This document shows, in pieces, positions 9,414 to 22,197 of a stretch of DNA of 64,000 bases (its first letter is position 1; each line of letters begins with the position of its first letter). The DNA comes from Silurus meridionalis. Its lineage: Eukaryota > Chordata > Actinopteri > Siluriformes > Siluridae. The notes beneath the pieces are model-generated. The model searched no databases. It had not been told where the DNA came from and saw nothing but the letters and a program-made list of their open reading frames with translations. The stretch is from assembly GCF_014805685.1 (NCBI RefSeq), contig NC_060907.1:62001-126000 (forward strand), written 5' to 3'. A program made the translations under genes and the position numbers.

Positions 9414-12400
9414 CCTGAGTTGTGGTATTAGAAGAAGTTGTTTGGTTTGTCTGACTGGTGGTGACAGTGGTGACTGATGATTGAGAGGTCACAGAGGGGG
9501 GGTTGCCCCCAGTCAGGCCAATGCTCAAAATGTTCAAATCCTGCTGGTACTGCTGAGCCACCCAGGACCGAACCACAGTGGAGTTCTCAAATAACTTCAG
9601 ATCAGCCACATTCACCCCAAGTAGACCTTGCACTGTGCTCACATTTAGGGCCTAGATAGATATGAACAAAGATATAAACAAAAACAAATCAAATTAAAAT
9701 TTATGGCATTTGGCAGTCACCCCCTGATCCAGAGCGATTTATATTTATCCAATTTAGAAAGCAGTGGCAGAGTGGTGAAGTTGGGATTTGAGAAAACGAT
9801 GTTTCATTTCAATTAAAATTTTAGAGAAGTTAAAAAAAGAATGCAGGCAGGGCGGAGTGGAATGATAGCTGAATTGATTTGTGATAGAAAGGTATGTGCA
9901 AGAGTGCAAGGAAAAGTTTATAAGATGGTGGTGAGACCTGCTATGTTGTATTGTTTTAGAGATAGTGGCATTTGCAAAAAAGACAGAAGGCAGAGCTGGA
10001 GAATTTGAAGAGGCTGAGATTTTCTTTGGAAGTGATGAGTATATACAGGATTAGAAATGAGTTTATTAGAGGGAGCACACATGTAGGTCGTTCAGGACAC
10101 AAGGTGAAAGAGTCTAGATTGAGATGGTTTGGTCATATGGAGAGAAAGGACATGGGCCATATCAGTAGAAGAATGCTGAGTATGGAGTATGGAAACACCA
10201 TTCAGGATATAAAGAGGAAGGCCAAGAAGTAGGTTTATAAATGTGTTAAGGGAAGACATGCAGGCAGATAATTTGAAAGAGGCAGATGTAGAGGACAGGG
10301 TGGTGTGGAGATGGGCGATCTGCTGTGGTGAGCTGAAATAAGAAGAATATGCTTTAATCAAGCATATCTGAGCAGATCTGTCCAATTAGTTGCATTGGTG
10401 TTTCATACCATGATAACAGCTGGGTCTAGATTCAATAAGGTGGTGATGTCCATGCTGACATTTTGGGAAGAAAGAAATTGTATATCCTGTACAGGAGCAC
10501 CACCTGCAAACAACACACACCCTCATATATTTTAGTTATAGTTAGCACCTTTGAGTAATAAAGGACTATAATAGAGCTTGACTTTATGGTTTTATGATTG
10601 TGACTAGTAGGAAGATTAATTATTATATATATTTTTTTGTTGATCCTATTTGTTTACAACATTGCCAATTCCCACCCATTAATTAGTCATTTAGACACAA
10701 AAGACAATTCCAAATTGCTGCTCAAGCTGCAATACATGGCTGTGAACTCAAAGAAGAGCACTATCTGCCTTTTCCAAATACATAAGCTGTCAGCTAGTCG
10801 CACGTACACTTCTGGGGTTGCCACTTTCAATTTTTTACAGTATAAATAGACGCCAACCACATGCGTTCGTCACCAAATTGTCTCGTTTGGCTCAGTGATT
10901 GTTAGAGACCTTCCAGCCTTTCTTTTCTCCTTGTGGAAAGTTTATATTTGGCTTTGGTTTTCCCTGGCTTCTCAGACTCTTGCTTTCTCTTGCCCTCAGA
11001 TTAGCTTTCCTCCATTTACTCTGTATGCCGACTCACTGCCTCGGACTGTGTTTAGACAATCTTTCTCTCTCTCTGTCCCGCCCCTTGCTTCATGCTCCTG
11101 GCATCTCAGTTTGTTGGATTTAACCCTGTGTGTGACAGGACCTGTTCATAAGTGTTGATTAATATTTGGACAGACTCTTTACTCAGCCTGTTTGCATTTT
11201 CTATTGGACTTGCGTTCATCTTCTGGTGGCATCCTGCTTTTGGTTCCTTCCTGCCAGCCAGTCCTGACATAAGCCCATGATTTGCTGAAATTGTCCTGTT
11301 TGATAAAGTAATCCCTTCATACATTCACAGTGTTTCACTTTGTTTGGAAATCATGTTACCCAGATAAGGCCTGATGAGTTGGTAAGTGTTGTTTTGTCCG
11401 CTGAATGAGGATTTGGCAATGATGTACAAAGCAGATTTCTGTTGAATGGAACATGAGGACAGGTCCAAAGTGAATGCATTCCTGCACAGAAAAAAGGGAC
11501 TTGAGAATGCATCAATAAAAAAAAACAAAAAAAACATTTGTATTACTGAGTACAGGCCTGAAGAGGTATTACCTTCTCCTGCAGTACTTAAATTCACATG
11601 TTTAGAAAAATGTACTTTTCTACATGTTTTAGAATGGTGTTATTCTTTGTGTCCTATTTAACCAGCATCAGAATGTATTATTGATAGACACTTCAAAGCG
11701 CTTTTGTAAGTCACTGTGGATAAGGGCATCTGCCAATTGCCATTAATGGAAATGCAATTTTCATTTGCCAGTAATGGCAAGACACAAACTTAAGAGGGTA
11801 CAAGGCTTACAATTCTATAATAATTGCAAATTGAGGAGCACTAAATCCACTTTAGTGGACATATATTTTGGAGATGGTCAAATAAATTTTTTTTTTTGCC
11901 TTTTATCTCTCATGGTCTGCAGAATGACATATCAGGTAGAGAGCTAGGATTTGTTTTGTCCCAGGGGTTGTGAAAATAAATTGGCATTGCCTGCAAGTAG
12001 GAATGCTCCCTGGTTTGATAAAATGGAGGTATGTGACATTGGGTGAGTGGTAAAGTCTATGAATGGAGAGGAGTTGGATGGAACTTGCAGTTAATGTTTG
12101 ATAATTCTAACCTGATCACAGCAAAGTTTTCTATGTATGGTTTATTTGTCTTTAGGGAATGGTGAAAATTCCCTTTCACTCATATGTTTTACAGAGTACA
12201 CTCCAAAACTGAAGATTCAAATTTAAAAATAAGTGTACTTACTTTAAGCTCTCAGGAGTGATATTTTCCAGTACACTGACATCCAAAGAACAAATGTTGG
12301 AACCAACTGCATTTATTTCAGCACTTCCCAGAGTGTGATTAGCCATGTTCAGATACCCCATAATCACCGCTTTACTCTACAAAAACATGCAATTAAATCA

Positions 12401-12455
12401 TTTAGCAAATACATTTAACTATAAGCATTACTGGCATGTTAGTTTCTTAATGATG

Positions 12456-12486
<31 letters not shown>

Positions 12487-12495
12487 CTATCTATC

Positions 12496-12571
<76 letters not shown>

Positions 12572-13562
12572 CTTTATTACTTCTTTATTCTTTAATCTTT
12601 ATTACCATCTCTGATGCCCAGTTTCCATTATCTGACTTCATCAAAGAGGACAGTGTGTCAATTACTGTAATCTTCCAATTGCTGATATCACTGATAGTTG
12701 CCACACGAGAAGTGGGACCCATTAGCTGTAGCACCCTATCAGTAAGGCCTGATGGGTAGATCTACAACACAAATACACACACTCATATTTAACAAATGTT
12801 CAGAGAAATTCTTCTCTGTCTTACACTGTTTATAAATCCAACGTTCACTGCTGCTGACCTGGTTTAACTTGTTTAAAATGATAGTCAGGAAACTGGGGTC
12901 CACCACTTTTTCGGTGATTGCTGCCAGGTTGTCTTGAAGGACAGTTACATTTAAACACAAATCAAACTGAGTGGAGTCATATCCCACAGGAAATGATGCA
13001 TCTGCAATTATCATGTTTGTGATGTAGCCAGTAGTGCATTCTGTTAAAACCAAAAAAGGGAAATTACATGAAACATGGACTGTAACCACTATTAATAAAG
13101 ATATCACCTTGTTGTGTCTGAGTTTTGTCTTTATGTTTTAAGCACTGTTACCTGCAGCACGACGGACTTTGGACACTTTGGAATTACATTCCATAAAAAA
13201 GTTCCTCCGTTTCTGTATTGGGGTCTTTCGATCCCTCAGGAAGGGCATAAATGACTTTAAAAATTTCTTTTTTAGATCCTACAAGGCAGACAAATAGAAA
13301 TTGTCTAATTGTCTAAAATGCTTAATTAACACAGGAAAAACAACTAAACAAAAAAAACCAAATAAGCATAAAATATAAAAGGCATTTAGGCATTATATAG
13401 GAAAAGATTTACATACAAAATTGAACTGTCCCCAGAAGTCTGATTTGAAATAGAGAGGCAGGATGCCGAGTTGCCCCAGAGTCTGTGCATTCCACTTCGA
13501 CGGATTGCTGATTAATATCAAACAATACTTATGAGTTTTTCAAAAATACTATACAATACAAT

Positions 13563-13598
<36 letters not shown>

Positions 13599-16485
13599 TA
13601 ATGTACTTAAAGTTTACAAACTATTAAAACAGCAATGTACAAAAAAATGTCCTTAAATTATCTAGTAAAAAGTTGATCTTTGTACTAAATTAGGAGGATT
13701 AGGAGAGTAGTCTCTTCATGGTCATGATAACTGAGCATGTACTCTAATCTGACAAAACATTAAAATCACTTGCCCAATATTGTTTAGGCCTCTTTTGTAT
13801 TTTGAATACACAAGACCTCTAAAGGTGTATGATATCTGCCACAGCTACACAGCTATGTAGCTCCATACAGAGCAACCTCTGCTGCTCTGTGTTCTTCCTC
13901 CTTTCTGTCAAACCCAGGATCAAAATTTTTTTATCAATTTTGGGCTACAGTAGCTTTTCTGTGGTATTAAACCAGGCAGGAAATTCTTTTCTACAGATAT
14001 GCATAATTGGGAGCCCATGTCCCTGTCACTGGTTCACCAGCTATCCTTCCTTGGAACAGTTTTGGTGAATATTAACCACTGCATACTGGAATTAACCCCA
14101 CAATGAATACTCTGACCCAATAATCTAGTCATTAAATTTGCCCTTAACCCTAACCCACTTAAATCTCTAGACCTGCCAACTTTTCCTGTTTTTACTAAAT
14201 CATCCTCCTGACTGTTTACTTGTTGCCTTAAATGTATCATCTCATAACAGGTGTCAATTTAACAAATAATCATGTTATTTGTGTCACCTCTTAGAGTTAT
14301 GGCTTGTGGCTTAATACCTTATAAAAAAAAATAGTAAAACTGAAATTAATTAATAAATTCAGATCAAAGAAATTGTGCAATATATTGAATAGTAAAATAT
14401 TGCACATTTACTTTTTTAAGATCATAAAAAGGTTTTTTTTTTTTCAATAGGAAATAAACTGTCAGGGAGCACCCTGCATCTTCACCCGCACCAGCCCTGC
14501 CAGCACGGAGCTGCTCGCCTGATTACTAACATAAACAAAGTATTATTTTTTTTATTTCTGCAAAAGTATTAATCTATAATAATCTTTTTTCATCAATTTT
14601 AATTACATCTTAAGTATTTGTGCTGCACCCAACATTCAGCACGATTTATTTAATTATTTAGTTAATAATTTAGTTTATGGTTTAGTATACATGTTATGGT
14701 TAAATAGTATATGGTTTAGTATAGCTTAGAATAGCCCATTCAGCTAGTAAAACTGACCCTTAAATTGTTTGTTTTTTTCTGTTTCTGTTGCATATTTCGT
14801 TTAAAGTTCTGTCTCACCCATAAGCAGTGTTTCCACTGAGGAGCAATGACTGTACACTGTTGATCTGAGAATCTGAAAGATCTCCACAATTCTTCAGATT
14901 CTCCAAAATGACAGGGTCAGAGTTATAGATATAGGAGGAGTCCAGTGTGCAGGCCATATTCCCCAGAACCTCCACATGATCCCTGGTCAGACTCATACCA
15001 GATATACCCTATAAAGAAAAATCATAAAGCATAAAGGAAATTCATGCAGAAATATAATTTATGATGTAATTAGGCAAGTATGTTTGTTTCAAGTTTATTT
15101 CTATAGCGCTTTTCACAATGGACATTATCTCAAAGCAGCTACACAGAATAAAAAAATTAAAGTGAATGATGTGTGTATAACCCAGTAATTAGTGTTGCAC
15201 AAGTGAATGTACTCTTAGTGCTGGTCCCAAACCCGTATATATAGGGAGGGTTGTGTTATGTAGGGCATCCAGCGTAAAACATGCTAAATCAAATATGCGG
15301 ATCATGAATCAGAATTTTATACCGGATCGGTCGAAGCCTGGGTTACCAATGACCACCACAGGTATTGTTAGAGAGGAGTAGGAGAGGACAAAGACATCTA
15401 CAGAGTCAGCAGGTAAAGGAGAAATGTAGGAGAGTGGAGGTTTGGGTTGGTACTTTAAATGATGGTACTATGACTGGTAAAGGGAGAGAGGGAGCTGATA
15501 TGATCGAAAGGAGAAAGGTAGATATATTGTGTGTTCAGGAGACCAAGTGGAAGGGAAGTAGGGCCAGGAACATTGAAGGTGTTTAAACTGTTCTTTTATG
15601 GTGTGGATGGAAAGAAAAATGGTGTAGGGGTGATTCTGAAGGAAGAGTACAGTAAGAGTGTAGTGGAGGTAAAGAGAGTTTCAGTGATAACCGAGAAGCT
15701 GGAAGTTGAAGGCGTGATGATAAATGTCATCAGTGCTTATGCTCCACAAAGGGGTTTATGTGGAAAGGACACTTAGTCCTTGCTCTGTGTTCTGTTATGT
15801 AGCTTTATATTGTGTTGTAGCTATATGTTGTTTAATGTAGCACCAGGGTTCTGGAGGAATGTTGTCTCATTTCACTGTGTACTGCGTCAGCTATATATCG
15901 TAGAAATGACAATAAAAGCTTTTTGACTTGACTTTAATGGCCATGTTGGTGAAGGTAACAGAGTTGAAGGGTAGGTATGGTCTTATGGAGAGGAATGCAG
16001 ATGGTGGTAGATTTTGCTTAAAGGATGGAAATGGTAGTGGTGAACACGTTGTTTTAAGAAGAAGGAGGATCATAGGGTGACTTATAAGAGTGGAGAAAGG
16101 TGCACACAGGTGGACTATGTTCTATGTAGGAGATGCAACCTGAAGGAGATTGGAGACTGTAAGGTGTTGGCAGGGGACAGTGTAGCTAGACAGCATCGGA
16201 TGGTGGTCTGTAGGATCGTTTTCGAGGTGAAGGTGAAGACTGTAGTGTTAGTTTTAGGGAAAAGGTCAGACAGGGGCTTGGTGGTGTTGAAGAGGTGCTA
16301 GATGATTGGGCAACTACTGCAGAAGTGATAAGGGAGATTTGTAGCGATTGGACAGGCAGAGGGACTGAGCTGGGAAGGATGTGCTGAAAGTTAAGCAATA
16401 AGGAATAGAGATGGAAATGTGTTGATTAGTGAAGAGAGCGTGTTTAGAAGGTGGAGGGAGTATTTTGAGCAGCTGATGAATGAGG

Positions 16486-16534
<49 letters not shown>

Positions 16535-19500
16535 GTTGGATGATGTGGAGATAGTAAAGCAGGAAGTGTCAGGATTAGTAAGGAGGAAGTGAGAGCAGCT
16601 ATTAAGAGGATGAAGAGTGAAAAGTCGGTTGGACCAGATGACATAACAGTAAAAGCATGGAGATGTTAAGAGAGATGGCAGTGTAAGAATAAGGGAGATG
16701 TGCAGACCTGCAGTAGCTACAGGGGAATAAAGTTGATCAGCCACACTCTGAAGTTATGAGAAAGAGAAGTGGAAGCCAGGCTGAGAGAAGAGGTGACCAT
16801 CTTTGAGCCACAGTATGGTTTCATGACAAGAAAGAGCACTACGGATGCAATATTTGCTTTGAGAATGTTAATGGAGAAGTATAGAGAAGGTCAGAAGGAT
16901 TTGCATTGTGTTTGTGGATTTAGAGAAAGTGTATGACAGGGTGGAGAGAGGAGTTGTGTTTTTGTATGAGGAAGTTAATTCAGAAAAGTATGTGAGGTGG
17001 TGCAGGACATGTTGTCAGCAGTTCAGGTTTAGGATCCAAGGTGGATGCGAAGAAGAGCCGCACCAGAAAAGCGAGTCTGCAGAGCGCGAGGAGAGCCAAT
17101 TCGGGGAGCCGATTCAGTGAGCCGCAGGAGTGATTTGTGATAGAAGACTATCTGTGAGAGTGAAAGGGAAAGTTTATATGACTGTGGTGAGACCTAAAAT
17201 GTTGTATGGTTTAGAGACAGTGGCATTGAGTAAAAGACAGGAGGTGGAGCTAGAGGTAGCAGAGCTGAAGATGTTGAGATTTTAAAGACTTTTTATCTGA
17301 ATTATCAGATATGTTGTCTTTTCTCTGCCTCAGATTTGAAAGAATTCTTCTCCTGGGTGATTTCAACATCCATATGGATGTAAAAGACTCCATATAACTA
17401 AAGACTTTTTGTCCATATTGGAGTGCTTTTGAATTAGACCAACTCGTGGACTGTCTGACACATGACAAAGGCCACAATTTAGACCTCGTGTTTTCCAACG
17501 GTTCATTTGTGTCTCATCTGTCAACTTCTGATTTAGGTCTGTCTGATCACCGGGCTGTCTTTTTACCTGTCGTGAACACTACCTCTTCTCGCATCATTTG
17601 ATGATTAATTTCATGATTTTTCAGACTTTATTGACTCTTCTTTGAGTTGTGATTCTCTATCTGATACAATGACGGCTTTGTGTGGCAAAATGGAGCGTTG
17701 ATGGTGCATTTCAGGTTTAACTGTTCATCACTAGGCCTGGAAAGTCAGCTTACTTGAATATAAGGCTGAAATGGTGTCAGCCAGATCTGTATATTTTTTT
17801 CAGATAATTGTCAATAATCAGAAAAACCCTAAACAACTGTTTCACTCAATCAATAAGCTGCTTAAAAATCACAGCCTCTCTAATGCTCCAGCTTCAACTC
17901 ACCTTTAGAGTTTTTTAAGCACCAAAATTGAAAATATACGTAATCAGATTGTTAACACTGCTACCTCATCCTTAAGTGTGTCTGCATTCTCTGGTATCTG
18001 TCTTTCTAACTTTGCTGTTCATGACTCCCAGTCATTACGTAATATGGTTTAAAAACTGAAAGCCTCAACTTCCAGAGTTGATCCGATACCATCTTGTTTT
18101 TTTAAATCTTGTTTTGATTCCCTCTCTTCTGTTGTTTTGAGCATTATCAATAACTCTCTGTATACCGGTGTTGTGCCAGCAGCACCTAAAACTGCTGCTG
18201 TCACCCCAGTACCAAAAACTAACAACATGAACTTTGATAATCCGAAAAATTTTCGTCCCATCACTAATCTTCCATTCATCGCCAAAATATTAGAACAAAC
18301 AGTGGCTTCTCAACTAATTTCCCATCTCTCTACTAATGATCTTTTTGAGCCACTTCAGTCTGGTTTCCGTAAACTCCACAGCACTAAAACGGCGTTAGTT
18401 AAGGTCACTAATGACTTGTTAATGGCTTCTGATTCCGGCCGTCTATCTATATTGATTCTTCTTGATCTTAGTGCCGCTTTTGACACTATAGATCACGAAA
18501 TTTTGATCAACCGCTGTCTTTGGGGTTTCTGAATCTGCATTGGAGTGGTTTAAGTCTTACCTTTCTGACCGTAAGCAGTTTGTTGTGATGGGTGATTGCA
18601 AGTATGAGGTTGGTGTGGTGCAATCTGGTGTTTCTCAGGGATTGGTTTTGGGCCCATTACTTTTTAGTATTTACATTTATCCATTTGGCCAGCTTTTAAG
18701 ATCGCTTGGTCTTAACTATCACTTTTATGCCGATGACACTCAGATCTATATACATTCTAAACCTAATGTCAATATGCCTGTGTCTTTTCTCTCTCAATGT
18801 TTTACTGAGATTAAGAAATGGATGTCTGAAAATTATCTTTGTCTGAACAGTGACAAGACTGAAGTGATGCTTATTGGTTCACCTCATCAGTTGTGTAAAG
18901 CAGAGTCCGTAACCTTTAGTTTGGATAACCCTAACCCTAACCAAAAAATATGGGGGTGATATTTGACGCCAATTTAACATTTGACAATTATCATGTTCGT
19001 AGCACTCTCAAAGCGTTGTTTTTTCATCTCAGAAACATTGCTAAATTACGTCCCATGCTGACTCTCTATGGCTGAAAAGTTGATCAACACTTTTGTATTT
19101 TCACGTCTTGACTACTGTAATGCTTTGCTGGCTGGAGTTCCTAAAGCTACCCTAAGTAAATTACAGTTGGTACAAAATTCAGCTGCTAGAATTCTGACTA
19201 GGATCAGTGCAAGTGAACACCCCCTACACACCCCCTACACACCTTCACGTGCTCTACGCTCTTCTGAAGCTGGTCTTCTAACTGCCCAAAAAACACGGCT
19301 AAAAACTTCGGCTTTTTCTTCTTCGGCTCCCAAACTGTGGAATTTCCTCCCCTCAGAGATTAGGATGGCAGAATCCCTGGGTGTTTTTAAATCCCATCTT
19401 AAAACATACTTTTTTAGGGTAGCTTAGGTGACTTCTTTGTTTGTTATTTATTGGGTTTTTATTTTCTGTATGGTTAGTTTTAGTGTCTGTAATATTATGT

Positions 19501-20117
19501 GTATCTTTTAATTTTATCTTTTATGTCAAGCGCTTTGAGAAACTTATTTTAAAGGCGCTATACAAAATAAAATGTATTATTTATTTGGGAGTGACGAGGA
19601 TGGACCAGATCAGAAACAAGTTTATTAAAGGGATAGTTCATGTAGGATGTTTTGGGAAAAAAGTGAGAGAGGCCCAATTGAGATGGTTTGGACATGTGCA
19701 GAGGAGGGACATGGGGTATATCAGTACAAAATGCTGAGGATGAAGCCCTCAGGATGGAGGAAAAGAGGAGGATGTTTCTGGAAGTGGTGAGGGAAGACAT
19801 GCTGGTTGTTATTTTAAAAGAGTAAGATATAGAAGACAGGGTAGTATGAAGAAGAATGATCCACTGTGGCGACCACTAACAGAAGAAGCCAAAAGAAGAA
19901 GAAAAAGTTTCCTTTTCCTCTTTGAAATTGTAAAAAAATTAATTTTAATTTTAAATAGGTAATTGTACAGTGTGTATGCTTATTACCAGGCAGTCCTGGG
20001 CATTTTTGAACAGGGTAGCTGGTTTGTTGAGAACAGTTGAAGGAACAGAAAAATCTGCTCTACCCAAAGCAGTGAAATATGATCTGCAATTCCCACGTTG
20101 CACTTTGTCATAGCTAT

Positions 20118-20181
<64 letters not shown>

Positions 20182-22123
20182 TTAAAAGATTCACATATAC
20201 AATTTTAAACAATTTAGCCAAAACAGATGCAACATAGCAACCAAAACATTAAAATATGGTCTGCAATTTTTACACACCTGTAGTAGAGGAGCATATCAGA
20301 AGGAACATCAGTGAAGTTCACAGAGCCTTCTTTAATGTTGTTGTACATGCAAGTCAGCTGAAATTAAATTATACAGGGTATTATATATTCTGCATCTTTC
20401 TTTACTTGATTTCAATTTTACACCCTACTCTAAGGGAAGGGATAACTTTAGGGGATTTTAGAAATGTTTAAAACAATTGCAAAATTATTATTCTTTTTTT
20501 TTTATATAATTTATAATATTTTACATTAATGCTAAAGAAACCAAAGTATGAAAAACACATTTATGGAATTAAGTAATACACAAAAAACTAACCATAAATA
20601 ACCCAGAATATGTTTTATATTTTAGATACAAGTAGCTACAATTTGCTTTATGATAATTTGGCAAACTCATAGCATTCTCTCATAAGATTCACAAGGGTGT
20701 CCCCTGAAATGTTTTACAATTCACAGGTATGTTGGTTCATTTGTGACATTGCATGCTTCCCTTATATGTTTTAAAGCATCACTTGTCTTGTGTAGAAGAA
20801 GGTGTGTCAATCTGAAACATCTCAAAATATTTAAATGTATCCCCAAGAGCATTCTTCAAAACTGCTCTTGAAACACAAGAAATTTACATTGGATCAGTGG
20901 AAAACTGTCCTTTGGTATGATGAGTCCAAATTCAAAATTTGTGGTTTTAGTCACTATGTCTTGTTAGACATCAGAGGTTGAACAAATGGTTCCTGAATGT
21001 GTGGTTCCCACTGTGAAGCATAGAGGAGGTGTGAGGTGCTTTGCTGGGGACATTGTAGGCGATTAAGTCAAAATTGAGGCCACACTAACCACCATGGCTT
21101 AAGCAACATTTTGCAGTGATATGCCATCCCATAATTCATAAACATTTTGTGCTGCATTGTAAAGTTAACAGTACTGTATAATATCGTGACAATGGCCCCT
21201 CAAGACGATTAAGAAAGACGGGAAAAAGAAGGAGATGATTACTGTAGAAAGGAAAAAGGAATTTATCGCGAAGCGTGAACAAGGTATGCATGTGGCAGAC
21301 CTTGCAGAACTGTACAATTGTACAACATCTATGATCTATGATTTTCAAGAAGTAACCCATTCCTCCTCTTCTCTTGTCTCCCTCACACCAGCCACGACTC
21401 TCCAAAAGGTAAAGTGCGAGTTAATTTGTCAATTATTTCTTATGTCAATAATTATTAATTTGTATTCATTTCTGATGTTAGGGGTTATAATTTGTACAAT
21501 AATTACCATTACAAAACCTTTAAAAATTAGTCTATATGTGTATTTATGGACATGTGGAACGCATCGAGTGAATTTCCTTTATTTTATTATTTTCGGATAC
21601 AAGCGTTTTACATTGTAAGCTCACTCCCAGAACGACTCAAACTCGTGACCTGAGGTACTACTGTAGAGACACCAACCTTTGTTAAATTTAGAACTATAAT
21701 CAGAGTTACAATGTGGAAAGTCTAGGAAAACAAGTTAGTTTCTGTTCTCATGTGCATATATTATTATATAGCATCTGCTAAACAAGTCCCTGTAAATAAA
21801 CTGTTACTATTGAAACAATAAAACAAAAATCTGCTAATCTGTAGTCTGCTTTTTAGCAAACACTTGATCATTACCAGGCAGCTATATAAATAGAATCATA
21901 AAATCAGATTTTAGAATGTAGGATTACACATTGAAAGCATGGATAGTCTTAAAAAAATGAGTATATAAATGCATGAACCTGACTCTCTTTCAGAAGAACT
22001 TTGTCTCTGTCTGCTCGTGGTCTACAGGCTTTCACAAGATCTTTGATTTTCTGCCTTGGGAGAGTCTGAATTGAACTGCAGGTAAATCCCTGCAGTACTG
22101 ATGCTGACAGACTGGAAGGGATG

Positions 22124-22197
<74 letters not shown>

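Larger units (their letters stand above)
15365..19880 (+). mobile_element. RTE-like LINE, interrupted by other insertions
   Basis: Pieces of one non-LTR element lie in order. They are an endonuclease-like part ([10 protein letters not shown] near 15,530, [18 protein letters not shown] near 15,600), [20 protein letters not shown] near 16,080, the RT palm motif [17 protein letters not shown] near 16,905, and [15 protein letters not shown] near 17,190. After a 2.3-kb interruption the C-terminus resumes as RLRWFGH-like sequence ([16 protein letters not shown] near 19,670). The copy has many stops and frameshifts. A (GA)n tract sits at 16,492-16,532. The whole lies in the intron between exons 22 and 23 of module 3. 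Confidence 0.72.

Noticed and set aside
21235..21618. A functional gene with the [16 protein letters not shown] start
   Set aside because: Only the transposase N-terminus is present and it runs into AT-rich sequence with a Tigger-like end. It is a relic.
21949..22197. Open frames encoding poly Cys-Val or Thr-His
   Set aside because: They are translations of (TG)n/(CA)n microsatellites (also at 8.8, 12.5, 20.1, 28.3, 37.9, 39.4, 48.8 and 50.4 kb).
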